From contig NC_080177.1 in the NCBI RefSeq assembly GCF_950295315.1, positions 80,449,935 to 80,513,934 on the forward strand: a DNA stretch of 64,000 nucleotides. The letters run 5' to 3'. Below are positions 32,926 to 43,934 of the stretch, in pieces; position 1 is the stretch's first letter, and the number at the start of each line of letters is the position of its first letter. This DNA is from Erinaceus europaeus (Eukaryota > Chordata > Mammalia > Eulipotyphla > Erinaceidae). The notes under the pieces were generated by a model. That model made no database searches. It saw only the letters and a list, made by a program, of their open reading frames with translations, and had not been told where the DNA came from. Both the position numbers and the translations under genes were made by a program.

Positions 32926-33955
32926 CCTTGATGTCTTCCACCACCAAGGGTCTGTCAGTCCACGGACTGATTTGTCCAATGTGTGGTAAGCCCATAATAC
33001 TATAATTAAGACATTTTTTTAATTGCCTTTGACTTCACAGCCTGGAGACAACCAACAGCAATATTTCATTTTAGTTATTTAGTATTTTCTTTTAGTTTTT
33101 TTTCCAAAATGCAATAAATCCTTTATAAAACTAGTATTGTTCAGTCGGGACCAAGTTGGTAAATAGTTTTCTCTCCGGTTTTCTTATTTGGACTATTGTC
33201 TTATGTTAATAACCTTTGAAGAGAAATTAATAGCTACTCTGCTCCCATCAAAGGCTTATACCATTAGCTGATTTAGTGGATGTCCTCATTTTATATGTCC
33301 CTATTTTATGTTTATTTTGCTTGGAGTGTGTTGTGTTGTTTTGTTTCACCACACTATTATACATGTTGATTTAAAAAAAAAAAAAATATTGAATCCTCCA
33401 GTGGCTTCCTAAATTGGCAGCTGGGACTAAGTCCCTTGCTCCAGTAGACATCAAAGGCGCAAGGCAGGCACTTCCACACTTTCTGGGGTGGTTTGGAGGG
33501 GAAAGGTCACCACTGTGGCCTCCTTTCCTCCAAGACACCTCCAGACACCTGCAGGTTGGAAATTCACATCTGAATCACAGTCCGGGTAAATCATGGCCTT
33601 GGGCAAGTTGTATAAACCACCTCGGAGTCCTGAAAACACAATCTTAACCTCCTCTGAGGTCTGTTGAGAGAACTCCAAGAAACAAGATATGCAAAGTGCT
33701 TAACAAAAGCCTGAAAACTTGAAGTCCCTCCTGAGGCTGAATTCCTGCATGAATTTCAGGTCGCACCAGCCCTCCAGGAGGGACCAGAGTCTCCAATCCC
33801 ACCACCCACATTAGGAGTTTGAAACCTAGGACACAGTGCCTGCTGTGTCCTTTATGTATGAACTTGTGTAAATTTCCTAGTCCTTTTTTTTCCCTGAGTC
33901 TCAGTTTCTCCAGCAGTAAATGGGGAGCTGTGAATACTAAGGGAAAGCACTGAGC
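32926..33955. other. Repeat-poor block, AT-rich left part
   Basis: 33000-33370 is AT-rich without repeat landmarks. The rest is unique-looking sequence. No exon recognised. Confidence 0.4.
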
Positions 33956-33959
33956 AGGA

Positions 33960-34115
33960 CAGGAGGGGCTCACCCAGCATATCGAATGTTACCAGGCAAA
34001 AGGACCTGAGTTCAGGACTCTAGAGGAAGCTTTGCAAGTAGTGATGCAGTGCTGCAGGTATCTCTCTCTCTCTCTCCTCTACTTCTGTCAGAAAAAAATA
34101 TATATATAAGAAAAG
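33960..34115 (+). mobile_element. SINE-B/E-like remnant
   Basis: AAAGGACCTGAGTTCAGGAC, GAAGCTTTGCAAGTAGTGAT, CT run and A/TA tail. The head is decayed. Confidence 0.5.
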
Positions 34116-34121
34116 AAAAGC

Positions 34122-34262
34122 GTGGTCCGGGAGGTGGCGCAGTGGATAAAGCATTGGATTCTCAACCATGAGGTCCCGAATTCAATCCCCGGCAGCACAT
34201 GTACCAGAGGGATGTCTGGTTCTTTCTCTCATCCTATCTCTCTCATGAGTAAATAAATAAGT
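34122..34262 (+). mobile_element. SINE-D, well preserved
   Basis: GGTCCGGGAGGTGGCGCAGT, GGATAAAGCATTGGATTCTC, GAATTCAATCCCCGGCAGC, TGAGTAAATAAATAA. Type copy for family D here. Confidence 0.9.
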
Positions 34263-34490
34263 TCTGGCCACCAAGAGCAATGGAGGTATAGTACAGGTAC
34301 TGAGTCCCTGTGATAACCTTAGTGACAAAACAAAAAACAAAACACAGAAACTACATAACATGGGCTAGCAGAATAGCTTTGTCACGTGACTCAGTAATGG
34401 TGAGAGCTTCTCTTCTGCTACAGCATGGATGAACTGGGGTGACCAGGCTAAATAAAATAAACCAAAAGAAGAAAAACAAAAACCTGATGA
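34263..34490. other. Unclassified short stretch
   Basis: Includes CCACCAAGAGCAATGGAGG at the start, perhaps a decayed F-type 3' module. The rest is unrecognised. Confidence 0.3.
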
Positions 34491-35059
34491 TGTCTCACAG
34501 GAGGGATTTCTTGCTACCTTTGGGTCCCTATTCTCATCTGCTCTATTCCTACTCTTTGGTTCCTATTTATTAAACATTTTGTTCTGCTTTATGTCTTACT
34601 GCCTTTCAGCCACCAAGTTCTAGAGGCTACTTCCCTGGGCAGACGACCTCACCAATGTGTCCCAAAATCTCGCCTCTCCATAACCTGACCCCACTAGGGA
34701 AAGATAGAAACAAGCTGGGGTATGGATTCACCAGCCAACATCCATGTTTAGAGGAGAAGCCAGAACTCCCACCTTCTGCACCTCATACAGAATTCTGGTC
34801 CGTACTCCCAGAAGGGGAAGGTGACCGACCAGAGGGCTCTGAATGCCAATTCCACAGAGACCTGAAATGTCTGTCATTAGGAATCTTTGTTTTTATGCTA
34901 TCACTGAAAGGGTATCAAATCTGGAAAACACCAGAGGAAGTCAGCCACTTTTTATCTTATCTTAGAAGAGGAAAGAGGAAGGACACATGGAAGTACTAAT
35001 AGGCATAGGTGTGACTTTGAAAGGAAGTGAAGGCAGGACAGTAGAAGCAAAATCTATAC

Positions 35060-35096
<37 letters not shown>

Positions 35097-35185
35097 AATA
35101 TAGATAGATAGAAGATAGATAGATAGATGATAGAAATATAGACAATAGATAGATAGTATATAGATAGATAGATAGAAAGAAAGAT

Positions 35186-35248
<63 letters not shown>

Positions 35249-35398
35249 GTCAACCCATATATGTGGTCTGGGAAGAACTATTGTAGTTTCCACTGGAGGG
35301 AGATAGGGACACAGAACTCTGGTGATGGGGGGACGGTGTGAAATAATCCCCTATTATAATTTTGTAAATCCATGTCAAATTACTAATAAAAAAATTTA
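34491..35398 (+). mobile_element. Element R, plus strand, with GATA array
   Basis: CACCAATGTGTCCCAAAATC, AACATCCATGTTTAGAGG, then AATAGGCATAGGTGTGACTT at the TG-seed position (unexpanded here), the GATA array and the GTGATGGGGGGACGGTGTG end. Confidence 0.75.
35059..35248. repeat. (GATA)n array inside element R
   Basis: GATA units with AAATA and AAGATA interruptions over 190 bp. Other R copies have a short TATCTATATC-type stretch at the same place (about 61568 in reverse), the likely seed. Confidence 0.95.
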
Positions 35399-35635
35399 AA
35401 GGGGGCCGAGTGGTGGCTTACCCAGTTAAGCACACATAGTACTAAGTGCAAGGACCTGCACAAAGATCTGGGTTCAAGCCCCAACTCCACACCTACCGGG
35501 GGAAGCTTCACAAGCAGCACCGCAGATGCCTCTTTCTCTCTCCCTCTCTATTTCCCCTCCTTCCTCACTTTCTTTCTGTCTCTATCCAAAATAAACAAAT
35601 ATATAAAATATTTAAAATAAAGTAAATAAAAATAG
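35399..35635 (+). mobile_element. SINE-F head and body, no 3' module
   Basis: GTGGCTTACCCAGTTAAGC, CATAGTACTAAGTGCAAGG, GGTTCAAGCCCC, TCTATCCAAAATAAAC. Confidence 0.85.
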
Positions 35636-36504
35636 AAAAGCAACCCCCAAATACAGAGCATGCTAAACTCAATATCTAACTTCTCACCCACCCACCGCTC
35701 TCAGTTCTACCACTAACCTTCCTTTGGTTGGAAAGTCACTTTTGCTTCTTAACTTTGCTTTAGGTGTCTGCTCTTACAAAAGAAAAAATAAGTGAATTTC
35801 TCTCTCTCTCTATCTCTCTCTCTCTCTCATTCTCTGAAAGAAAAAAAAAAGTAAACCACAGCTGCCGAATTGAAGTTCTCAATCCCACTACCTGGAGAAG
35901 CCACAAGTTCAAGGTCCTGAGCTCAATTGTCTCTGGGTTGTTGTTGCTTGAGGCATGAGGCATGAGATATTTTAAAGCCGAAGCTGATTTTCCCCATCTC
36001 CTCTCACCAGTTTACACAGCCAAGGCACCCTCCTTCCTCCCAGGTCAGGCCCCAGGAGTTAGCATTGCACAGCCTGCAGGGGATTCAGCTGGGCCCAGGA
36101 ACCTCTGCCAAGAGCAGCCACAGAACTAAACATTCAGCTCCTGCTTCAGGAACCCCCGTGGGACTCTACTTTGGCTCTCAGTTCCTCGCTAGTACCGACC
36201 TTGAATCCACAGCAATCATCAAGAAGAAACCATTCCAAGTCCATTTTCTTCCTCTCTGGGCTTGGCCCCTGCCTGCCTTCTCTGCCAGGAACACAGATAT
36301 TGTGCTCTCCACCAAGGCCTGGGCTCGCACACCCTCAGCTTCTGGAAACCTGTCTCTGCCTCTCAATTCAGCCCACTCTCCCCTAGTTCAGGCATAAACC
36401 TATTCCCTGGTGGCCATATTTCCCTCTTTCTTTCCTTTTCTTTCTTATTCTTTCTTTTCCTTTCTTTCTTTCTTTCTTTTTTTTTTTAATAGAAAAAGGA
36501 GTAA
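35636..36504. other. Intergenic with CT tracts
   Basis: CT runs near 35800-35828 and 36423-36480; otherwise unique-looking sequence. No feature supported. Confidence 0.4.
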
Positions 36505-36783
36505 TTAAATAGGTCGGGTGGTGGTGTGCACAACAAAGCACACAGGTGCGAGGTGCAATGGCCCCCACAAGGATCCAGGTTTGAGCCCCTGCTCCCCACC
36601 ATGAAGGGAGAAGCTCTGCAAGTGGTGAGGCAGGTCTGCAGATGTCTCTCTTTCTCTCTACCTCCCCCTCCTCTCTCCATTTCTCTCTGTCCTATCCAAT
36701 AAAATGGAAAAATGGCCTCCAGGAGCAGTGGATTCATAGTGCCAGCACCAAACACCAGTGATAATCCTGGAGACAAAAAAAAA
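36505..36783 (+). mobile_element. SINE-F, full form
   Basis: GGTTTGAGCCCCTGCTCCCC, TATCCAATAAAATGG, then CCTCCAGGAGCAGTGGATT and ATAATCCTGGAGACAAAA. It abuts a reversed SINE-B tail to tail. Confidence 0.85.
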
Positions 36784-36789
36784 AAAAAG

Positions 36790-36970
36790 TGAGAGAGAGA
36801 GAAATTAAGAGGGAAGGGGGACATAAAGAAGGAAAGATGAAAAGGCACCTGTAGCGCTGCTTCACCTCTCCTGAAGATTCCCCCCCACAGGTGGGGACTG
36901 GGGGCCTGAACCTGGGTCTTTGCTCATGGTAACGTGTGTACTCTACCAGACGTGTCACTGCCTAGGCCCC
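36790..36970 (-). mobile_element. SINE-B, minus strand
   Basis: GAGAGAGAGAAATTAAGAGG, CACAGGTGGGGACTGGGGGC, GTGTCACTGCCTAGGCCCC. Confidence 0.82.
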
Positions 36971-37534
36971 TTATCTGGTTGGTTACAACTCCCTCAAAAC
37001 CTGTGCTGCACATCTGTCTTTCTGCATCTGCATTACAGGCAGCTTGCCTCTAAGCTACCTAAACCCAGCCATGGATACCCCCACTGCCCACAGGGTGAAG
37101 TCAGTTACTACAACTCGGGGCAGGGGGCAGTCCAGCTTGTCCCTGAGAAGCCAGAAGAGTAACAGCGTTGCCTATGACCCAGAAAGTCACAGGAGAGGCG
37201 TCTAAGGCAGCACAAGAGGCCACCCCGAGCACGACAGAGCACTGAGAGAAACACCCAGGTCAAGGGAGGAGCCCAGTCAGTCAGCTCCTTGATAACGGGC
37301 ATGATCATGATCACTGCGGGGGATGGCATGCCATCCAACATCTAACGCTGCTCACTCTCTGGGGGTCAGGCGGACCCCAGGAGCCGGCCATGGCCACCAG
37401 AACCCCCACCCCAGTCCCTGCCCTCACTGCTCAGCTCCACCAGGTGGAGACAGCTTCGCAAAGGAGCTCGGATGAAGGGTATTTCAACAGCCAGGGTTTT
37501 CTGGGCTTGTCTCTCAGAAAGACCTCAGATCCTC

Positions 37535-37579
<45 letters not shown>

Positions 37580-38654
37580 CAGCCTGGGCATCTCAGCGCT
37601 GGTTTTGGGGGTGGGGGCTGAGGGGCATTGGCTCAGGGATCTCGAACTACCTGGACTCACCCCAAGATCATCTGGAAGGAAGCAGGGCACACACGTGAGC
37701 TCCTGCCTTCCAGACTGAAACCCCAAGAGGTCCTCTTATATTCCCAGCACTTCTGACTTTCTTCTTCCAGGAGAAAGGCAGACAGACACAAGTCTGGGCC
37801 CTGTCTGTGAGGCACAGGCCCTGACAGCTCCAGTGGTTATCAAAAGTCCAGTCTTGCTTTCAGAGAAAACCTTGGCTGGATGGAGGCTAGAGCAGACACT
37901 GGCTGGCTCTGTGTGAGAGCCTGAGAGAGACAGAGAGAGAAAGTGAGTTCGAGCCTCAATATGTGTGTTGTCAGAGGCCCCAGCTCCCAGGCTTCTGCCC
38001 TTCCAGTCCCGCCCCCAACCTTGCCTCTCCCCACTCTCTCAGTGCCAAACTCCAACACCCTCTCAACGGTTTCCCAACTGTTGCCACTAATCCGGTTCCA
38101 GGAAGCCCATCAGCCCAGAAGTTGCTGTAGCAGCTCCTGTGAAAACAGCCGCCCCAGCGGCTCACACCTGCACACCCCATTCAGCCCCAGTGTTTACACA
38201 TTGTCATCCACGATTAATGCTTTCCCAGGAACTGCAGCAGGCCCATTGACCCGCCACCACACAGGGACCCCATTCTGAGCCCTTGTGTCCGTTAAATTGA
38301 GCATGGGGCCCTGTGATTAAATTAAGGCTTGTGGCTCTGGCCCTCTCTCGCCTGCCTCTCCTCCCTCCCCCTTCTCTGGTCCCCTAGGCCTGTCCTTCCG
38401 TTTTCCCTTCCCATCCATCACTGGGTCTGCCTGCAGCTTGAGGGGGCGGAGGTGGGCAGAGTGGCCTCTGGATAGAGGCAGAGTGGATGGCTTTTATTTA
38501 AAACAAAGATAAAAGGGAATCCGTGGCCCATTGGGGAGGAGGGCTCTGGGGAGTTGAGGCAGTGCAGGAACTAGAAGGGAGAGGTGTGAACTTTGCTACA
38601 CAAATTAATCAGCTCCTAGAACCGGCTTGGCAGAGTGGTTAAGACTAAAATCTC
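36971..38654. other. Repeat-poor block with candidate regulatory cores
   Basis: About 1.7 kb, with only a (CA)20 repeat at 37539-37578. 38290-38330 has GTTAAATTGAGC and GTGATTAAATTAAGG; 38490-38520 has TTTAAAACAAAGATAAAAGG (SOX/TCF-like AACAAAG and GATA-like AGATAA). The absence of SINEs over this length stands out locally. Confidence 0.4.
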
Positions 38655-38935
38655 CGGGAGTCTGGCGGTAGTGCAGTGAGTTAAGCGCACGTGGCACAAG
38701 GACCAGAGGAAGGATCCCGGTTCCAGCCCCCGGCTCCCCACCTGCAGGGGAGTCGCACCACAGGTGGTGAAGCAGGTCTGCAGGTGTCTGTCTTTCTCTC
38801 CCCCTGTCTGTCTTCCCCTCCTCTCTCTATTTCTCTCTGTCCTATCCAACAACAACGACATCAGTAACAACAACAGTAAAAACTACAACAACAATAAAAT
38901 AACAAGGGCAACAAAAAGGAATAAGTATTTTTAAA
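38655..38935 (+). mobile_element. SINE-A
   Basis: GGCGGTAGTGCAGTGAGTTA, GGTTCCAGCCCCCGGC (B box mutated), CAACGACATCAGTAACAAC, GGGCAACAAAAAGGAATAAG. Confidence 0.9.
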
Positions 38936-39122
38936 AATTATTATCTTAATTTTTCTGGATATAGACAGCCAGAAGTTGAGAGGAAGGGGGAGACAGAGCG
39001 ACCCCTGCATTCCTACCACTTGTGACGCTTTCCTCCTACAAGTGAGAAGGAAAGGGCTCAAACTTGGGTCCTTGTGCTTTGTAACATGTGCGCTCAAACC
39101 ATGTGTGCCACTGCCTGGCCCC
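38936..39122 (-). mobile_element. SINE-B, minus strand
   Basis: TTTCTGGATATAGACAGCC, GGGCTCAAACTTGGGTCC, GTGCCACTGCCTGGCCCC. Tail to tail with the preceding SINE-A. Confidence 0.85.
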
Positions 39123-39785
39123 CTATCAGGTGTTTTTCTTTTTTTATTGCAGAATAGTATTCCACAGAATGTATATCCTCTAACTTCCTTCTCCAGTCAT
39201 CTGTCGGTGGGCATTTCAGCTGCTTCCACTCTGGTGATGGTGAAAGATGCAGTTAACCTGAACATATGGGGTGCATGTGCTCCTTGTAATTAGTGTTTGC
39301 AAGTCCTCTGGATAAATGCCTCAGAGTGCTATTGCTGGACTGTAACGTAATCCCAATTTTCTTTGCTAAGGACTCTCCATACGGTCTTCCAAGGGGCTGC
39401 ACCAGGTTGCACTCCCACCAGCAGTTAACAAAGTCCCTTTTTCTTGATAACCTTGGCAACACCTGTCATTTCCTGTTTAGCTGATATAGGGCATTCTCAC
39501 AGGTAGAAGGTGGAATCTCGGTGTAGTTTTAATTTGCATTTCTCTAAGTGAAGTAGAATACTTGTTCATATGTCTGTGGGCTATGTGTATTTTTTTTTTT
39601 TACCAGAACACTAATCATCTCTGGCTTATGGTGGTGCTGAGGACTGAACCTCGGACCTCAGAGCCTCAGGCCTGAAAGTCTTTTGTGAAGCCATTATGTT
39701 GTTTCCCTAGTCCCATATCTTTAGAAAATTGTCATTTAGGTCTTTGGCCAACTTTTATTGAAAGTTTTTTTTTTCTTTTGTTAAG
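39123..39785 (-). mobile_element. L1 3' end, minus strand, split by SINE-C
   Basis: Antisense L1: GAATAGTATTCCACAGAATG, CTGCACCAGGTTGCACTCCC, TTTAATTTGCATTTCTCT, then after the SINE GTCATTTAGGTCTTTGGCCA. Older type than the copies with an intact ORF2 end. Confidence 0.8.
39588..39714 (-). mobile_element. SINE-C, minus strand, inside L1
   Basis: ACCAGAACACTAATCATCTC, GGACTGAACCTCGGACC, AAGCCATTATGTTGTTTCCC. Confidence 0.85.
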
Positions 39786-39799
39786 ATGTATCCATTCTT

Positions 39800-39905
39800 T
39801 ACTATACATCAAAATGGAGTAAAGCCCTGGATATTAGACCAGGAAATCTAAAATTTATAAAAGAAAACATCGGTGAAACATTGTAGGACCCTTCACATCA
39901 ATGAC
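39800..39905 (+). mobile_element. L1 ORF2 fragment, plus strand
   Basis: Translates as ALDIRPGNLKFIKENIGETL before a stop, matching an internal segment of mammalian L1 ORF2 upstream of its C-terminal zinc region. It is opposite in orientation to the neighbouring L1 tail. Confidence 0.7.
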
Positions 39906-40390
39906 ATATACAGAGACAGAACTCACTGCGAGGTTTTATGAGGTGAAAGTGGGTCCCGATCCTATTCATAAGGGCTCTACCCTCAAAACCTCACCTACTC
40001 TTAATTACCCCTTCAAAGGTCCTGCCCCTAAAATCATCACATGGTTGGGTACAATTCAACTTGTGAATTGGGGGGAAGTCACAAACCTTGAGTCTAAAAC
40101 AGAGCTTCAGGTTTTGAGGGGATGAGGGGCTGCAGACATTCCGTACTCAGCAGCTTCCTGAGACCACGTGACCCACTGGGACCTGAAGCTGGCTTTTTGT
40201 TTGTTTGTTTGTTAGTAAGTACTCTAAGCTTTATTGAATATACAAATAAAAATACAGTTTGGATCTGGTAGACACAGAGGCATTATCTATGTGTAACTTT
40301 ACTCAAACAAATGCAGCACAAAGTAAGATAAAATCAATATCAAATAAGTACTTAATTCAGTCTTGTCTGTAATTCCTTTGCATAAGATCT
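39906..40390. other. Old interspersed repeat, class not resolved
   Basis: TTCAAAGGTCCTGCCCCTAA and AATTCAACTTGTGAATTGGG are reminiscent of a mammal-wide ancient repeat, but I cannot name the family. A TTTG run lies near 40198. Confidence 0.35.
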
Positions 40391-40550
40391 GTATGCACAG
40401 GGGGAAGACAGCGTAATGGTTCTGTAAAAGACTTTCATGCCTGAGGCTCTGAAGTTCCTGGTTCAACCTCCCACACCACCAAAGCCAGAGCTGAGTGGTG
40501 CTAGGATCTCTGTCTTTCTCTATGCATCTCTCTCATTAAAATAATTATTT
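40391..40550 (+). mobile_element. SINE-C, longer form
   Basis: GACAGCGTAATGGTTCTG, CTGGTTCAACCTCCC, CCAGAGCTGAGTGGTGC, ATTAAAATAATTA tail. Confidence 0.85.
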
Positions 40551-40895
40551 TTTAATCCACAGAGGACCCCACCATGAGTCTTGGAGCCCTGCCTCCCCAA
40601 AGCCCTGCCCCACTAAGGAAAGATCTAAGAGACAGGCTGGGAGTATGGATCCACCTGCCAACACCCATGTTCAGCGGGGAAGCAATTACAGAAGCCAGAC
40701 CTTCCACCTTCTGCATCCCACAATGACCCTGGGTCCATGCTCCCAGAGGGATAGAGAATAGGAAAGCTATCAGGGGAGGGGATACGGAGCTCTGGGGGTG
40801 AACATTATGTAGAATGTACCCCTTTTATCCTATGGTCTTGTCAATATTTCCATTTTATAAATAAAAAGTAAATAATTTTAAAATATATATATATA
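40551..40895 (+). mobile_element. Element R, 5'-truncated
   Basis: Starts within the landmark region (GACCCCACCATGAGTCTTGG), then CACCCATGTTCAGCGGGG, ACAATGACCCTGGGTCCATG and an ATAAATAAAAAG end. Confidence 0.8.
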
Positions 40896-41222
40896 AAGAA
40901 AGCTTTTATTTGCAAGCCTGCTTCACCCCACAGCTCATTGCTGCTGAATAAAACTAACCCAGCTGCTCAGTAAGTTATGTCTGTGTGTAAAGAGAAAGGA
41001 GAAATCACACCAGAGACACAGAGGGAGAGCCACAAGTCACTGAGTGAAGATCTTGCCTTAATCTCTAATGCCTCAGACTGATGGCACCTCAGTTCTCACA
41101 CCCCACACCTGGGCTCAGCAATAGACATGAAAAAAGAAACAGAATGCCGACCTACAGTAACAGTAAAAGCACCGGGCAAGTTCTCACACATTATTTGTGT
41201 CATTAAATACAACATTGTACAA
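40896..41222. other. Intergenic, no recognised feature
   Basis: Unique-looking sequence. Confidence 0.4.
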
Positions 41223-41365
41223 ACAATGCGAGGAGGGCTGGGGAGATAGCATGACGTGTGCAAAAAGCTTTCACACCTGAGGCTCTGAGTCCCAGATTCA
41301 ATTCCCAGCACCACCAAAAGACAGAGCTGAGCAGTGCTTTGGTTAAAGGAAGGGGAGGGGGAACA
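41223..41365 (+). mobile_element. SINE-C
   Basis: GGGGAGATAGCATGACGTG (A box partly deleted), GATTCAATTCCCAGC, CAGAGCTGAGCAGTGCTTTG. Confidence 0.85.
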
Positions 41366-41770
41366 GTGGAAAAGTTAAGGTCTCATTTCAACCTATACAA
41401 ATAATACACAGCTATTAGCTGCCATGGAAATGACCTTAAGTGTTAACTATCTCAAACGAAATCAGCTTCTCCAGCCGTTTGCCCTCACTCCCACTCCTCC
41501 GCCTTAACCGGGCCCCCAGGGCTTCTTGGCCAACCCTGGCACCATGGAACTCAGCTGCAGGCCTGCTGAAGTACTGACCATCCCTGCCAGCAAGGCCAGG
41601 CTGGTGATGGGCCAGAGGGGCATTTGCAGTGAGACCATCTCAAACTATTTTCACTGAGGATGGGCTAGCAAGGTCTAAGAACTTGAAGAAGCTTCATTTC
41701 CCTGAGTGGCTTTTACCAAAACACGCACGCAGGGTTTCCCAGATAAAAATCCAAGGAATTTCAGAATGAA
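41366..41770. other. Intergenic, no recognised feature
   Basis: Unique-looking, GC-moderate sequence before the GGA array. Confidence 0.4.
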
Positions 41771-42221
41771 AGGAGGAGGAGGAGGAGGAGGAGGAGGAGG
41801 AGGAGGAGGAGGAGAAGGAGGAGGACGAGGAGGAGGATGAGGACGAGGAGGATGAGGAGGAGGAAGAGGAAGAGGAGGAGAAGGAGGAGGAGAAGGAGGA
41901 GAAGGAGGACGAGGAGGAGGAGGAGGACAAGGAGGAGGAGGAAGAGGAAGAGGAGGAGAAGGAGGAGGAGAAGGAGGAGGAGGACGAGGAGGAGGAGAAG
42001 GAGGAGGAGGAGGAGAAGGAGGACGAGGAGGAGGAGGAGGAGGAGAAGGAGGACGAGGAGGAGGAGGAGGAGGAGAAGGAGAGGAGGAGGAGGAGGAGGA
42101 GAAGGAGAAGGAGAAAGAGGAGGACGAGGACGAGGAGGAGGAGGAGGAGAAGGAGAGGAGGAGGAGGAGAAGGAGAAGGAGAAAGAGGAGGACGAGGAGG
42201 AGGAGAAGGAGAAGGAGAGGA
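41771..42221. repeat. 451-bp GGA-rich minisatellite-like array
   Basis: GAG/GGA triplets with GAC, GAT, AAG and GAA variants, nearly all purine on the plus strand. Variant blocks recur (for example AAGGAGGACGAGGAGGAGG near 42017 and 42047), so growth was partly by segment duplication. Acidic, Arg-rich and Leu/Ser-rich frames are artefacts. Confidence 0.95.
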
Positions 42222-42834
42222 ATCCCAGGAAGCAGGTTAGGAAGGCTGTGCCTTTATTTTGGCTGCAAGGCCAGAGGCTGGGCTTCACCAGGTGCCCCAA
42301 AGCATAGGAGATGCCTCTTCACGCATCACAACAACCTTCTTTGCCACATGGGCCATCCACATCAATGTGCTGCATCACCCAAACTTCTAGACATCTTCTC
42401 CTTTTTTTTTTTTAGTTTAAAATGGTTCACTGAGAATGGGGTGGAAGGTTTCAGGATCAGAGGCAGTAACTGCATAGCTGTAATGTATTACATGTCACTC
42501 AATTTCCCTTTGAAATGGCTGACTGGGTGCGAGATGAACTTGACCTAATAAGATGGTTCAGTACAATGAGTGAATAGCAAATTAACAACCAAGAAGCCAG
42601 AACTAACTGTCAGTTAGGAAAGAAAACTGGAGGGCGAGTTCACCTTCCAGTGGCGACCCCAACAAGTAAATAATAGTGTTAGACTTTACGGCAAAAGTGG
42701 GGGCTAGGTGCATTTGAATTCTTCACTCTGAATGGAAGGACAGGGCAGAGAGAACCTGAACGTATATGAAAATATTGATTATGTTCCTAGACGATATGAT
42801 TAATACTGTGGAGATGGAAAATTTTTGTACAGGT
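42222..42834. other. Intergenic, no recognised feature
   Basis: Unique-looking. A T run sits near 42402. Confidence 0.4.
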
Positions 42835-42965
42835 TTTTGGGTTTTTTTACTAGAGCACAGCTGAATCCTGGCCTATGGTGGGGGGTGGGGGAGTTAAACC
42901 TGGGACCTCAGAGCTTTAGGCATGAAAGGTGTTTGTGTTACCACGAATGCCGTCTCCCTTGCTGC
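42835..42965 (-). mobile_element. SINE-C, minus strand
   Basis: ACTAGAGCACAGCTGAATCC, GAGTTAAACCTGGGACC, TTACCACGAATGCCGTCTCC. Confidence 0.8.
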
Positions 42966-43052
42966 AGTGTGGCATAAATCAAAGGCAACCTTAAGATCTC
43001 ATTTCTTTTAACTTGACGCAGTTCTCATATAATTCATCAAGTTTAAATCATA

Positions 43053-43202
43053 TGAGCAGCCCAGGAAGTGGTGTAATGCGCCCTTTGGTTGAACTAACAA
43101 GCATGAGGTCTCTAGATTAATCCCTGGCATTGCATGTGTCAGAGTGATGCTCTGGTTCTTTCCCCTTCTCTCATTAATAAATTCATATTTTAAAAATAAA
43201 AG
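43053..43202 (+). mobile_element. SINE-D
   Basis: AGGAAGTGGTGTAATGCGCC, ATTAATCCCTGGCATTGCAT, CTCATTAATAAATTC. Confidence 0.75.
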
Positions 43203-43203
43203 A

Positions 43204-43420
43204 GGCCAGGGGGCCAGATGGTGGCGCACCTGGTTGAGCACCTGTATTACAGTGCACAAAGACCCGGGTTCGAGCCCCCAGTCCCCACCTGCATGGGGAA
43301 AGCTTTACGAGTGGTGAAGCACTCGTGTCTGTCTCTCTCCCTCTCTATTACCCCCTCCCTCTTGATTTCTGGCTGTCTCTATCCAATAAATAAAGATAAT
43401 AATAAATAAATAAAAGAAGC
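43204..43420 (+). mobile_element. SINE-B, well preserved
   Basis: GGCGCACCTGGTTGAGCACC, GGGTTCGAGCCCCCAGTCCC, GGCTGTCTCTATCCAATAAA; a small deletion after GGTGAAGCA. Confidence 0.9.
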
Positions 43421-43575
43421 CAAGGGTTAGCTCCCCCAAAAGAACACATGGTTTGTTGAGTGTGAGGCCCTGGGCTTGAGCTCTGGCTCAAGAGTTCCCT
43501 GGGTGGCAGAGCAGAGCTGTGATGCTTCTGCTCCTTGTGTCTCTCTCTTTCTCATCTGGCCCCAGAAATAAAAGG
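43421..43575 (+). mobile_element. tRNA-type SINE remnant
   Basis: GAACACATGGTTTGTTGAG, GGGCTTGAGCTCTGGCTC, AGAAATAAAAGG with a T run. Family unclear. Confidence 0.4.
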
Positions 43576-43925
43576 TTTTTTTTTTTAAGTATCAGCACTG
43601 ATAGCAACAACAAATGCTGGAGAGGTTGTGGGGACAAAGGGACCCTCCGCACGGCTTGTGGGAATGTCAGTCTGGAGAACTCTCAGAAGGCTAGAAGTGG
43701 ACCTGCCCTATGATCCTGCAATTCCTCTCCTGGGGATATATCCTAAAAAAAAAAAAAAAACCAGCACACCCATCCAAAAAGTTCTGTGTACACCTATGTT
43801 CTCAGCAGCACAATTTGTAACAGCCCAAACCTTAAAGCAATCCAAGTGTCCAACAACAGATGAGTGGCTGAGCAAGTTGTAGTCTATATACACAATGGAA
43901 TACTACTCAGCTATAAAAAATGATT
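43576..43925 (+). mobile_element. 5'-truncated L1, end of ORF2, plus strand
   Basis: Reads NNKCWRGCGDKGTL, YDPAIPLLGIYPKKKKK and TLKQSKCPTTDEWLSKL, the ORF2 C-terminal zinc region, with frame damage between the blocks. It stops at TACTCAGCTATAAAAAATGA, where element R begins. Confidence 0.85.
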
Positions 43926-43934
43926 TTTTTTTAA

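Noticed and set aside
35059..35248. CRISPR-like regular repeats
   Set aside because: Simple tetranucleotide tandem repeat with no spacers, in a mammalian genome.
39906..40130. A named ancient LTR or LINE family
   Set aside because: Wording is reminiscent of a mammal-wide repeat, but I cannot place the family from memory, so it is left unclassified.
41694..42307. Long Arg-rich, Leu-rich and Ser-rich frames
   Set aside because: Direct products of the GGA array; open on both strands at once.
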